DNA from: Chlorella sorokiniana
Taxonomy: Eukaryota; Chlorophyta; Trebouxiophyceae; Chlorellales; Chlorellaceae
NCBI GenBank assembly: GCA_025917655.1
Contig: CP084617.1
Coordinates: 372,001 to 436,000, forward strand
Reading direction: 5' to 3'
Length of the DNA: 64,000 nucleotides
The translations under genes and the position numbers were made by a program. Of the stretch, positions 16,719-27,761 are shown piece by piece; position 1 is the first letter of the stretch; every line of letters begins with the position of its first letter. The notes beneath the pieces were generated by a model. That model did not search any database. It had not been told where the DNA came from and saw only the letters and a program-made list of their open reading frames with translations.

Positions 16719-19436
16719 TCACAGGTGCCGTGCAACTAGCTCATAGCGCGGAGCGGAGCCGCGAACCAGCCCAGAACCAGCCCGGCCCCGCCCACCGGCC
16801 TGGCCAGCGCGGTGCGCAAACACGCCGCAGTGCGCCTGCCGCTCGTCGTCAACGGCGTCCAGCTGGGCCTGCACCGCCCGCAGCTCCTGCTGGGTGCGCT
16901 GCCGGCGCAGCATCCCCTCCAGCTCGTGCCTGCAGGCAGGAAGCAAAGCAGGACGGATGCCAGTTTCAACCACAGCCCACCTCCCTTTAAACCAACCACG
17001 CGCCATCAACGGTCCCTATTCCAAAGATGGGCTGGCACAGGGGGTGGTGGGTCATGAAATGTGGTGTCCGCAAACTGACATTGCCTCTGGCCCCACCTGT
17101 ACTGCTCCAGCTGCCCCAGGATGGCTTTCATGTCGGGGCTCATGTCCTCAGCGGTGCCAGCCAGCTGCTCAATCAGGTCTGCACAGGGGGTGCACAGCCT
17201 GAGCACGCATGCGGTGCCTGAGGCAAATCACGGCCCAAGGTGCATTGCTGGACACGGGCGGGCACCCCCAGTACCGTAACAGTCCTCAAGCAGCTTTGAG
17301 GCAGCGGCCTGGCCGTGCGGGATGACGCCCTTCTGCAGAGGGATCACAGGCGCAGACAGCGGCTGCAGACGGACATCTTCATGGACGCTGCGCTGTGCGG
17401 TGCAGGCAGGAGCCCCTCAGCTGGGCCACGTGCTGCATGCGGGGCTTGCCTCCAAGTCTCCGCAGAAGACGCCATCCTGCGGCAGTCACAAGGCAGGCAG
17501 GAGCGGCAGTCACAAAGACGAAAGGGAATTGATGGACGGCTCACAAGCATGTCCGCATTGCCTTGCTGCTGCCTCTCCTGTGCATGCCGCCACAGCTGGA
17601 AGGGTGCTGACGATGCTTACCCGCAAGCGCAGGCCAACGCACCTTGCGCTCGCCGTCAATCTTCTCCAGCAGCGCCTGGTAGTGGCGCAAGTCCTCAGCG
17701 GTGTGGTGCTGCATGGGCGTGGCAGCCACACCGCACCGCTGCTCAGGGCATGGCACAGCAGCAGGCGGCTGAGAGTGAGCATTCAGTGCCTGGCCTGGCT
17801 GGCGGCGGCTCCGTGCACTGCTCACCCGCTTGCCCAGCAGCTTCCGCAGCGCGTTCTTGGTGCTGCGCAGCTGGTCGTAGACCGCCTGCAGGCAGCGATT
17901 TGCGAAGGATTGGAGCTGGCAGTTGGAGCACTCATGCTGGCTTGCACCACCACCAACACCACCAGTGACCACTGTACATTTCACAAAGCAGAACTTAACA
18001 CGCAGAAATGCACAAGCCATCCAGTGCTGCCCCCCTCCCCCTGTCATGCCTTCATTTCCGGCGACACGTCCTCCGCCCGCCGCAGGCAGCTTGCCAGCAG
18101 CTCGTAGCAGTGGTTCAGAGCCTCGTTGCAAGTGTGCTCCCCTGGCAGCTCCTCCTCAGCGCCACTTGCAAACGAGCCGCCCTTGGACAGGCTGCGGGTG
18201 GCAGGTGGCATGCAAATCAGGTAGTAAGCAGTCTGCGGGCGCCGGTGCCGGTACCACAGGGCTGCTCCATGCTTGGCAAGAAACGTTCGAGGGAGCATGA
18301 ACTGAGCAGTGTGCGGGTGCATAGGGACGGGGAGCCAGAGACGCGGCAGGCGGGCAGGCGGGCAGGCAGGCAGGCACCAGGCAGGCAGGGGAGGCAGAGG
18401 GGAGCCCAGCAGGCAGCTCACCGCTCTGCGTCGATCTCGTCCAGCGCCGCCTGCAGCGGCAGCACCTCTCCCAGCGTGAGCTCCCCGCCCGCCAGCGCCC
18501 TGGCCAGCTGCCCCTGCAGGCCTTGAAGGCGACTGCGGGAGGGAGGTAAGGGTGCAAGGACGGGCTCGTTGGCAGGCAACTGCCAGGCGGCCCGACCCAC
18601 TGTGCTGCGCCGCCGCTTCGCCGCCCCGTCTCCCCCTTGCCCCCAAACATCCGCAACAACCACACCCACACACATCACATGGCCCTTGCACCCCATGCAA
18701 GTGCCTGTTCATGGAAGGGAGCCTTGCTCGGCAAGCGCTAGAGCCCCATGCAGCAAGTACTGCGTCTGCATGCGCGGCCGCACAGCAGCTGCTGCCCGCT
18801 CACAGGTACACATCGCGCAGCTCTGGCGGCATCTCGGCCGTGCCCTGCCGCATCTGCTCCAGCGCGTCTGCAGGGTGTGGCAGGTGCGCAGGGCAGCCAA
18901 GCAGCAGCGTGAGTCAGATGAGGCCTCCGCAGGTGTACATTCACAGCAGGACAAGTGGCGGTGGCGCCCCACCAAAGCACTCGTTGAAGAGGCGGGAGCA
19001 GAGGGAAGCCGTCTTAGGGTCGGCGGCAGCCAGCCGCCCCGCAAAGGTGCCCTCCACATCTCGCCACCGCCCGTCGATGTCGTCCAGTATGTGCTGCACA
19101 GTATAACGGTTGCGCATTAGAACGTCATGTGTTGTGTGCGTCTGCGCCCGCCGGCGCGGCGGCGGCAGCAGCACAGCCACGAGCTCGGCTTCAACGAGCG
19201 CAGCTGCGTGCTTTCGTGGCGGCCCCACCCTCAGACCCTCACTCCCTTGCCTTGTAGTGCTCCACATCTTCCTGAGTGTACCTCTTGCTGTCCTGCAGCT
19301 CACTCAGCCGCCGTCGTACCACATTGAGCACATTGACCAGGCTCTGGAGCATGGGCGGGGAGCAAGCGGCGTTAGCGGCGGCACACACTCGTAAGCGGGG
19401 CTTGGGTCGGATGATGCGGCGGAAGGCCGCAGACAT
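16719..19436 (-). CDS. DUF2408/UPF0662-like tandem helical repeat protein
   Basis: About a dozen short exons on the minus strand encode at least three and a half repeats of roughly 75-90 residues. Each runs: a helix with L-x-x-L, T-x-E-D-L-x-x-Y-Q, then LD-x-ID-x-ER, a DGVF-like turn, A-x-x-LL-x-x-CY, and a closing D-M/V-SPEMKA motif. Examples are HHTAEDLRHYQALLEKIDGE and DLIEQLAGTAEDMSPDMKAI. The pattern recalls DUF2408 (fungal UPF0662), whose function is not established. Three introns use GC donors (at 19250, 18049 and 17449). The start is either ATG 19436 or MLQSLVNVLNVV at 19352. The gene ends with a non-repeat basic tail at 16719. The family name rests on remembered motifs, not on an alignment. 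Confidence 0.68.
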
Positions 19437-20064
19437 AGTGTTTCCCAACAAGCAGCTTGGTAGGAAGCCCATGGGCATAACCGGGACCGCTGCTTGTTTT
19501 GGGCATGAGCACCGGCGCGACTGTGAAGTCACAACGCCTTCTGTTGGCGCCACGAAACTCCAGAAGGCACCAAATTTTCGGTTTGGTCGCACCCTAGCTT
19601 GCAAGACCAGGCGCCTGCTCTCGAGCCTTTTGGGAAGCGCGGAGGAGTCCACCTCTACGCTGCCCTCTGCCTGTGGAACAGTCAACATGATTCTTTGTCG
19701 CAGTAGCAAGCAGGCTCTTCCGCATCGGGCACCGAACTGTCCAGCTGGTGCCGCCAGCTCAGCAGGGCACCGCCTGCAGGAAATCCCAGTGTCTCTCGAA
19801 CGCACAGCACACGCAGGCTGCGCCTTTGCAGTGTGAGCCAGCCGTCATCCTTATGTGGGGTCTGGGCCGTACAGGGTCTGCGCCTCCGGCTCCAGATCCA
19901 CCTGCAGTCGGGCAGCGGCGCTCTCTCAGACCACGGACAACGCTGCACCGAGATCTCACCCTCCGGCATTCACCCCTCGCCTCGCTAGCCGGGTGCACGC
20001 TGCCGGACGCATGCCGCTCAAGCGCTGGTAGAAAGCGATGTATTAAACGCAACACGCGGCTCAC
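19437..20064. other. Unassigned stretch between two minus-strand genes
   Basis: 628 bp that may hold the last exons and 3-prime end of the targeted protein upstream, and the promoter of the DUF2408-like gene. An open stretch near 19560-19690 reads plausibly as protein, but no splice chain supports it. Confidence 0.4.
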
Positions 20065-21305
20065 CTGGATCTTCAGGTGCTTGGCCAGCCCGTCCTCTAG
20101 GAAGGTGTGCAGCTCCTCGCCCCCCGCCTCCCACGTGCCCTGGCCGGGCGCAGCCTGCACGTGAAAGCGGGGGAACACGAGAGCATGGTGCCAGTCCGGC
20201 AGAAGGGCGCTGTCATGCAAGCTGCAGCCGCCACACTCCAGCATGCTGGGGTGCCCGCCAGTGCTGCAGGCCCCCGTTGCGCTTCCCGCACAGCCCATCT
20301 ACAACCGGGGGCGACGCGCAGCAGGCAGCGGAGGATTGAAGGCGCTCGCCTGAAGGGCACCTCGCTGTCTGTTCCGTCCGATCCGTAAAAGTCGTGCAGG
20401 TTGGTGTGCACCACCAGCGCCTTGTCTCCAGGATCCTGCACCGCACGCACTGTACCGCAGCTCTGTACTGCCCCACAACCCAGCAGTGATGTTGCTGGAC
20501 TGCTGGCAGGAGTGGTGGTTACCAGTGCCCTCCCCACCCACTTGGAAGAGTCGGTGGCCCGGCCCTGCCTCACCTTGGTTATGGAGATCCGGCCCCCTTC
20601 TGGCAGGCTCAGCTTCACCCTGCCGTGCTCCACCTCCGCATCAGCACCGCCTGGCAGCCGCTCGCTCAGCTTGGACCACAGGCCGCCCTGCAGGCAGGGC
20701 AGTCGACGGGGCAGCGGCTCTGCCTCAGCTGTGAGAAGCTCAGCAGGCACCCAATGCGCCTGCGCTGACGCTGAGTGGCCGAGGCCGCGTGGGCGCGGGC
20801 CACCATGCCGCAGCACTCGGCTGGCAGCAGGCGTTCAAAGCTCAGGGTGAGAGCCTCGCTGTGGCCAGAGGGGCTCGAGATAGGGGGCATTACACGCGGC
20901 GGGCGGCGGCAGCCGCCAGGCGCACCAGGTACAGATCGGCTACTCTGTCGAAATCTGCTGGCGAGCTGGCGGGGTCGTCTGGCGGCGCGTGGGTGGCGGC
21001 GTGGCCGCTGGACAAGCGAGAATCCTCTGACACACGCAGGCCTGCTGCTGTGCCGTGCACCTTCAAATCGCAGCGATGAGCTCAGCACACAGTGTTGAGC
21101 AGCAGGCACAGCGTCGCAGGGCGGGCGCAAGCAGCGGCACCCGTAGGCCAAGCGGCGGCGCTGGCAGCTGCCTTGGACCGTATGTTGGGCCCTGTCGCCT
21201 CACCTGCCGCAGTAGCTGGGGTGCCGCCAGTAGCCCAGCAGCAGCACGGGCAGCTGGCGGGCCCACAGCAGCTCTTCCCACTTCGCCCAGCACCCGATGC
21301 AGCAT
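20065..21305 (-). CDS. Probable organelle-targeted protein, unknown function; 3-prime end unresolved
   Basis: The start at 21305 gives MLHRVLGEVGRAAVGPPAAR, an Arg/Ala-rich presequence typical of mitochondrial or plastid import, ending at a clean GTGAGG donor. Later exons on the minus strand carry DDPASSPADFDRVADLYL (near 20940), ALTLSFERLLPAECCGMVAR (near 20860), GLWSKLSERLPGGADAEVEH (near 20680), DKALVVHTNLHDFYGSDGT (near 20410) and GGEELHTFLEDGLAKHLKIQ (up to 20065). Sites such as the acceptor before the Trp-rich exon and the donor at 20064 are good. I do not recognise the family. It could instead be the 5-prime part of the DUF2408-like gene just downstream. A separate gene seems likelier because that gene has its own good start. 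Confidence 0.5.
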
Positions 21306-21760
21306 GGCGGCTACAATGCCTCTTTTGCGTCCGGTGCAAACTGCATCACCCGAGTGTAGGCGCGGCAATGGAGGGCGAGAGAGGCACGCTACTGCTGACA
21401 TGGCATCTGCATGAGGAGCCTTGAACCCATGCCGTTTCGTCTTATTACCGTTCTTAACGCATTCTGCAACCCAATTGCAGTCCTAGGCATCCCACAGAGC
21501 AGATCCCAGCGGACGAGATAGGCAAACCGGCAGCAGTTTCGGGGACCCGTAGCAGTGGTAAATCCATCGATTGATAGTATGCATAGGCTCAAAAAGCCGC
21601 CTTGGGCCCTTCTAGCCGCCAGCCTGCAAGCTGGCACGTGGCGCAGCATGCGCCGCTCACCCAGCTGCACCTCGCCCCTGTCCAGCGTCGGGCTCGCTAT
21701 GAATCCCCTACCGGTGCAAAGCCAGCTCTTCCTCCCTTGGAACTTCAGACAATCACGGTC

Positions 21761-22913
21761 ATGGACGTCAAACGTGCCGTGCAGTCGGAGATGCCGGAGG
21801 TGCGTTGCTGCGCCGCCTCTGCGGCGAGGTCCCACGGGCGCCGGCGGCTCTGCAGAGCGCTCTGCAGTGCGCGCAGCTGCCTCCCCACCGCTCTGCTGCC
21901 CTCTGCAGGTCCGCGAGGCTCTGGAGCACCTGCAGGACCCAGCAGTGCAGGAAGCTCGGGAGAAGCACCTGGAAGCTGTGTCGCAAGCCCAGGTTGCACC
22001 CGGGAGCGCCCCGCCCTGCCGAGCCAGCTGTCAGCGCCTCTGGGTGCCGTCTCATGGATGGCCAGCTGCTTTGGCAGCCAACAGGCGGACACGCGCTCGA
22101 GCAGCGCTCACCTGACGCCGCCCCCAATCACGTGTGCAGGGCGGGCGCTGGCTGGACAGCAGCACCGTGGCTCACGAGGGCCCAGGCGGTTACGGCGCTG
22201 GCCGGCGCCACCATCCCCAGACGGCGAGCCCTGAGGTGGGGGCCCACGCAGGGCCTCATCTGATGCCGGATAGGTCACAGAACTGCATCTTGAACCTTGC
22301 CACACCACTGTGTGCAGGTGCAGGCCGCGCTGGCTGCCCGCACCTCCCAGAGTGGCTGGAGGAAGACGAGCGGCGGCGGGAGGCCCGCGCCGCCGCTCAG
22401 GTGGGCGGGCAGCGCGGCCATGCATGCAGCTTTGCAGGCTGATGGTGCCTCCGCTGATCCCGACAGGCCTGGGCCCCGGCGCTGGTGGCGTCGCTGCCGC
22501 TGGCCTGCAGGGCGGTCGATGGATGGACTCGAGCAACATGCCGTGCAGCCTTGCCTCTCAGCTCGACCAACCGGAGGTCAAACAGGCACTTGTTGCTGCG
22601 CAGGACCCAGATAAAAGGTGAGGGGGACACCAGGCCGGCTTGTCTGTCTTTAGGCGGGTTGAGGTGTGTGTGTGTGTGTTGTGTGTGTGGGTGTGGGGGG
22701 GGTGGGGGGGGGGGGGGGGGGGGGGGGGGGCGGCGGCGGCAGAGGGGGGTTGAAGGAACCAGACGGCGCACCAGCGGGGTTCAACAGCACCAGCTGCAGG
22801 GGGCTCCTGGCTTGCCAACTTGGTGTGCCTTCGTAACATGTCTGATGCAGAGGGAGCTGGAGCACAAGCAGGCTGCACGGGCAGCAGCGCAGGGCGGCCG
22901 CTGGCTGGATTGA
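21761..22913 (+). CDS. GGRWLD-repeat protein, unknown function
   Basis: The start MDVKRAVQSEMPE (ATG 21761) leads into exons 21909-21992 (VREALEHLQDPAVQEA), 22140-22235 (GGRWLDSSTVAHEGPGGYG), one from about 22319, one near 22469-22617 with GGRWMDSSNMP, and a last one ending AARAAAQGGRWLD at 22913. The same unit, a charged helix ending in ARAAAQ followed by GGRW(L/M)D, therefore recurs three times and closes the protein. The exon at about 22319-22399 seems to lack one base, since its helix EWLEEDERRREARAAAQ lies in another frame. The last intron holds a GT repeat and a 27-G run. I do not recognise the family. The open frame extends upstream of 21761, so the start may be earlier. Confidence 0.55.
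22663..22730. repeat. Intronic GT repeat and poly-G tract
   Basis: A GT-rich stretch is followed by an uninterrupted run of 27 G at 22704-22730. Such a tract is likely to be miscounted in an assembly and could form quadruplex DNA. Confidence 0.9.
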
Positions 22914-23564
22914 AGGCCCTCAGCCCATCGTGCACGAGGATGCAAAGAAGCCCGACAAACCGCCTTGCTATGCAGCGACCTTGGCTGGCTGTTCGTATTT
23001 CAATCTCACTCCATAGTTTCTTGGCCATCTCAGCTAGCGTCTGCACGTGCTGATCTGCCTTTTTGAGTGGGGACACCCCTCTGCTGCGCTGGGTCGACAA
23101 TTGTCTAACCTTTCAACACATTTTGCAACTGTAGCTGATACAACAGTGGTTTCTATCAAACTATGGATGGGAAGTTTCAATTGTGAGGGCTGGCAAGAGC
23201 GGCTCGTGGCCCGGCTTGTGCCTTTGCGTGAACCGTTTCGAGCGGCGGGTGGCGGCAGAAGCCACGGCCGAGCTTCTTGGCTGCCGGGCCGCGGGGCTGG
23301 TGCATTTGTGCGTTAACATCACTTCTAGGGTGCCTATTCCGTAGCATCATCCCGCCGAACTCCGAGGATAGATGCAAAAAGTACACCTCAGCCCCCAGAC
23401 GTACAGCGGGTATGGCTACCGCAGGTGCCGCTCTCGCCGATTGTGAAACGGCGCTATCACAGTTTCTGTCTGGAAAGAGGGGTCCCTGGCCGCCTGGGAA
23501 CACACAACGATGGCCTGCACTTCCGCCTGCACCCGCCCCTCGCGCATTGCAGCAGCTGCTTGCC
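22914..23564. other. Intergenic region upstream of the rhodanese gene
   Basis: 651 bp after the GGRWLD-protein stop. The stretch 23400-23564 is open in frame with the rhodanese start and could be an N-terminal extension (MATAGAALADCE). Otherwise it is leader and promoter. Nothing else is recognised. Confidence 0.5.
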
Positions 23565-25443
23565 ATGGTAATTACATGTGCCATCCTATTGCGATCCTGC
23601 AGCGATGGCAGTGCCGGGCGGGGAAGCCTGCCCACGGAATTAGGGGCGCTGAATCTCGATGCGCATGGGCTGGCGGCAGTGGGTGGGGACCCTTTTTCTC
23701 TGTCTTTCACGAACACTGATGCTGACCGATCTTTGCACGCGCTGCAGGCAAGCGCGCAGCCGCCCTGCGCCCTGCTGCCAGCAGCGTCTTCCGGGCGGCG
23801 GCATTCCGGCAGCCAGCGCCCGCCGTCGGTTTGTAGGTGCGCCGCGGCGCTGCTGTGCACTTGATGGCACCGCAGGAGGGAATCAATGTCTAGCTTGAAT
23901 CAGCCGCTTTCTGCTGTTTGCACTTGAGCAGAATGTGCAGCCCTCTGCAGCCCTGCACACGACAGCACACCCCTGCTGCTCTTCTCCCGCAGTGTCCGCA
24001 ACCGCCATGATTGCGGAGTGGACAGATGCCGAGTTCACAGCGGAGACACTTGCGTCTTTCCCTGACAAGGCCATTGCCACCGTGGAGGAGGCACGGGTGG
24101 GTTGCAAGTGCAGGCGTGCCGCCTGAACGCGGCCTTGCCGGCAACCCCCGCCGCCTGCAACTGCTCTGCTGCGCGCTTCCTCCCAGGAGGAGGAAGCCGT
24201 GGCGCCAGGCCTGACGCCTGCGCTTGTGCGCCGCTGCCACCCCTTCCCCAAACCCGACGCTCCCCCTCCGCCCGTTTGTGCCCCCACACCCCCCCCACCG
24301 CCGGCTCAGTGCCTGGTTGAGAAGGGCGGCTACGTGTACCTGGACGTGCGGCCGACGCTAGAGCTGGACGCGGTGGGCAAGTTCCGCGGCTGCGTCAACA
24401 TCCCCATCATGGATGCGCGCTGGGTGTGGGACGCGGAGCAGGGCAAGAAGGTGGTGGAGAAGGAGGACAACCTGGAGTTCATCGCGCAGGTGGGCCCCCC
24501 TGGCTGGAGGCACCCCCGCCGTTGGCACCCTTGTGGTCCACGGGAGTAGATGCGAGACGTGCGGCGGCAGCGATTTTCTCTGGCTCCGAGCCTTAGTCTG
24601 CCTCTCGCCAGCGGCCGGCGCGTGGCCGGTGTGGCTGTGGATCACTTGCACTTGCGCTCGCTCGGCCTGCTCTGCCTCCTCCTTCCTCCGTCCCGGCCCC
24701 TCGGGCTCTGCTGCCCCCATTCAAACACCCCCACCCCGCCCCACCCTTACCCCACCACCACCACCCCACCCCACCCCACCAGGTGGAGAAGCGCTTCCCG
24801 GACCGGGAGACCAAGCTGGTGGTGGGCTGCTCCGACGGCCGCACCTACTCGATCGACGCGCTGGAGCTGCTGGATGAAGCCGGCTACTACAACCTGGTTG
24901 GGCTCAAGGGGTGAGGAGGGCTGCCGGAATGACGCGTGCGGGATGCCACGCCGTGCGTGCAGCTGCTGGCTTCACCCGGCAGCGGTGGTCTGCTCGTCGA
25001 AGCGTCGTCGGCTGAGAGCGCTGCCTCGCTGGGCCGCTGCCTTTCCTTGAACTTTCAAGCTTACATACTGCTGGCGGACTTTCCAAGTGTTTGTTTTCAT
25101 GCACCTCTTCCCTTTCTGCAGCGGCTTCAACTCCTGGTTCCGCGTGTTTGACAACAAGGGCAACCGGCGGCGGTCGGGCGAGTATGCCGAGGAGTACAGC
25201 CACGACGGCGACTCCGCGGGCATCCACTCCAGCGGCGCGGGCTTCGACAGGGTCGACAAGATCGAGCGCTGGGTGCCCCCACTTTCTGAGCGGGCGCGGC
25301 ATGGCCCCTTCCGCGCGCTGCGGCCCCACCACGGCCGCGGCGCCGGCGACGCGGGTGGCTCACCTCCCTGGGCCCCCGCCCTCCTCCTCCCTTCATCCAG
25401 CTTGAACTTCTGCTTCGAACACTGCCCCTTTAGCCTTCCCTAG
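23565..25443 (+). CDS. Plastid-type rhodanese-domain protein
   Basis: This is a single-domain rhodanese (sulfurtransferase-like) protein, probably in the chloroplast. The proposed start codon at 23565-23567 is followed at once by an intron (GTAATT). The next exon, from 23748, makes ASAQPPCALLPAASSGRR, so the N-terminus reads like a plastid transit peptide. The domain follows over three exons: GYVYLDVRPTLELDAVG and FRGCVNIPIMDARWVW, then DRETKLVVGCSDGRTYSI with the active-site loop Cys, and last GFNSWFRVFDNKGNRR. The Cys is present, so activity is possible. The C-terminal 60 residues after KIERW are Pro/Arg-rich and may be read-through into an intron, so the stop at 25443 is uncertain. Confidence 0.78.
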
Positions 25444-25996
25444 CTGTAGCACGCTGCCATGACGTGCCCGCCCGCTCGTCGCCTGGCATGAGCGGTGAGC
25501 GCACACCCGCCACGAACCCACTGCCCAGTTTTCTGCCGGCGGCGGCCACCCCTGGAACGCCCCCGACCCCCGCCACACCCCTACCTGCGCATTCTGTTTC
25601 ATTTAGTTCTGCGACTGCTGCTGTGGTAAGCTTGATACTGTGCAAGGTGCGACAGCACGTGGTAGGGGCCGGGCTGGTGGGCGTCGGCTGGGCACGGCGC
25701 GGCGGCCGCTGCCGCTGCCCCTGCCGCGGCGGCAGCGGGCCACTCCCCGCTGCTCAGGTCGGAGAAAGAAGGCCGGCTGGGGGCTTAGACGGCCTTCTTG
25801 ATTGCCAATTGTTACATAATGGACACAATGAACGCGGTACGTGTTCGACTCTCAACGCTTGCGTAACGAGACTCATAACCGTATGATATATAAAGGACTT
25901 GGCCGTCTTTTCCCACACATTTCCACCTTTCACTCTCCACGCCCCCGTTACCTCAAGGCTGCACCGCTCATTTGCTGCAGTTCCTCCAACCTCGCC
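25444..25996. other. Intergenic region
   Basis: 553 bp with a GC-rich first half and an AT-richer second half containing a TATA-like box. I find no gene in it. Confidence 0.55.
25887..25894 (+). promoter_or_regulatory. TATA-like box
   Basis: TATATAAA lies in an AT-rich patch about 100 bp before the ATG at 25997. Position and sequence suit a core promoter for the small gene downstream. Confidence 0.45.
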
Positions 25997-26486
25997 ATGC
26001 AGCACGCAACCGTATTCACAGGTGCGCCAGCCGTCCTCGACGGTCGCGTCGACAGTGATATTGTCTGGCAGGCAGTCAGCGCGGGCTGGCCGGGCGGGCG
26101 TCTCAGGGGGTGGGAACAGCCGGCGGCGGCGTTGCCGCCAGCCCGCAAGCAAACCTTGCAGCCAGGGCTCCCCACACTTCCCCCAGCTTCTGCTGCGTCG
26201 CTGCCCCGCGAGCTCAGTGCGCAGCTTCCATGCTGACATTGCTCCTGTCTTTGCCCTCCCCTGCTCCTGCTCTGCCGTTGCTGCAGGCTCAGTCGGCATC
26301 CTCCACTGCCTCGACAGGGAGGAGTCGCTGCAGGAGCTCTTCATGGGCCACGAGCTCGCCCACGAGGCGCAGCAGCAGCCTGCGCCGCCGCTGGTGGATG
26401 TGCAGCGCATCGTGGTGGACCGCACGGCCGCAGACTCGCTGGACGTGATCTTGATGGCGGCGCCTCTGCCAGCCCTCGCCCACTGA
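25997..26486 (+). CDS. Small protein (74 residues), unknown function
   Basis: Two exons, 25997-26021 and 26287-26486, join at a GTGCGC donor and a CTGCAG acceptor to give a clean 74-residue frame. It starts MQHATVFTGSVGILHCLDRE, has the stretch ELFMGHELAHEAQQQ, then VDVQRIVVDRTAADSLDVIL, and ends PLPALAH. HELAH formally fits the HExxH zinc-peptidase motif, but the protein is far too short for a known peptidase, so I give it no weight. There is no signal peptide or membrane segment. It is supported by splice fit, a TATA-like box upstream and plausible protein sequence. No family is recognised. Confidence 0.5.
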
Positions 26487-27336
26487 CGCCCTCCTGCTCC
26501 GCGCCGGCGCGAGCCCCTCTGCAGCGCTTCCCCAGATACCATCTTTGCAATCCTGAACCCAATGCGATGCATCCCCAGAAAGTTACTGCAATCCGATTCT
26601 TCCGGCGCCCGCTTAGTGGGCAGAGTGCTCGCTGCTGAGCATGCTTAGCATGCAGAGCAGCGCGTAGCCGACCCCTCTGCCTGTATTCTTGCATGTTCAC
26701 CATGACAACTTTTCCCCTGTTTGTTGCGGCTGCACCACCCAACAGTTCTTGCTTATACCATACTTATCTGAGTGATTCATCTACTGAGCATGCGCTCGTT
26801 TGGTAGCTTCATGTGGCTGCGGCACAACGCAAGCATTGCATTCGCCTAAGCATACAATGGTAGCCCCTTGACACATAAACTAAAAACGAAGTTGCTCGGC
26901 AGATGCCGCATGTAACGTAGAGAAGGCCAGTAAGCATGAATATATGGCAGGCATATGGTTTTTGGCTACATGAGCAGGCTGGGGGTCAAGAAAATGCGCA
27001 TGCAAGCAAGAGGATTCATGTATGCAGATCAAGTTTGGATTTAGGACTCGCTCCTCGGGACGCTACTGGCTACCGCTCAAGGAATGGCAAATGGCTCCCT
27101 GACTGATTGGAGGCTCATGGCACGCTAGAAGGGTGCAGTACAGCGAGCCAGCGCAGTTAAAAACAGGGCAAGCATGCGCAGGAGTTCTCTGCGCATGCCG
27201 GCATGCACCTACGCTGGTGGAGGGGCGGGGAATCTGGTTTGTGTGGCGGGCCCTGCCTCAGACGCGCTCCGCACTCCCAAGGGCGGCAGCGCCCGCGTGG
27301 GTGGCGGCGTGCGTATCTGCCGTCAGGCTGCCACCT
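26487..27336. other. AT-richer intergenic region
   Basis: 850 bp with no credible exon. The part from about 26,640 to 27,160 is clearly lower in GC than the rest of the window. It should hold the 3-prime ends of the two small flanking genes, which converge here. Confidence 0.6.
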
Positions 27337-27761
27337 CTACGACGCTCGAGGCTCTGCCGCGGCAGCCAGCTTCTCTTCCAAGGCTGGGGTCATGGGCACC
27401 GATGGTTCGCTGTCGCCGGAGGTCAGCCTCTCCATTCCCACCTTCACTGCAAGCGAGGAGGAGCAGCTGGGGTCGGCTGGGATACGGTGGGCCGGTCAGC
27501 AGCTTCCGAGCCGCCTCCAGCTGCACCCGCTCCCGCTCCCCGCCCCCACGCACCTATCAGAGAGGGCGGCGTCGATGGCGGAGACACGCTGCTTCTGCTG
27601 CTGCTGAGGCCCTCCAGCTCCTCCAGCTCTTCGGGCAGCAGGCCGCAGGGCAGCAGGCAGGTGCAGGAATGGCTGCGACGCAGCACCAGCCCCACGCTGG
27701 CCTGCTTCAGCCCTTCCACCGAGTCGTAAAAGGCATCATCCTCTCTGGAGCGTGTCGTCAT
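27337..27761 (-). CDS. Small acidic protein (105 residues), unknown function
   Basis: Two exons, 27761-27554 and 27446-27337, join at GTGCGT/TTGCAG in frame. The protein starts MTTRSREDDAFYDSVEGLK, has an acidic patch LLPEELEELEGLSSSRSS near residues 45-60, and ends with the Ser/Pro/Glu-rich run TPALEEKLAAAAEPRAS. It looks cytosolic and largely disordered, without signal or membrane segments. An alternative without splicing would stop at 27444. The spliced form is preferred because both splice sites are good and the second exon is acidic and coding-like. No family is recognised, although the FYDSVEGL stretch resembles short motifs in plant proteins. Confidence 0.5.

Noticed and set aside
26344-26380. 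HELAH as a zinc-peptidase HExxH motif
   Set aside because: The host protein has only 74 residues and no third zinc ligand in the usual context, so a chance match is far likelier.
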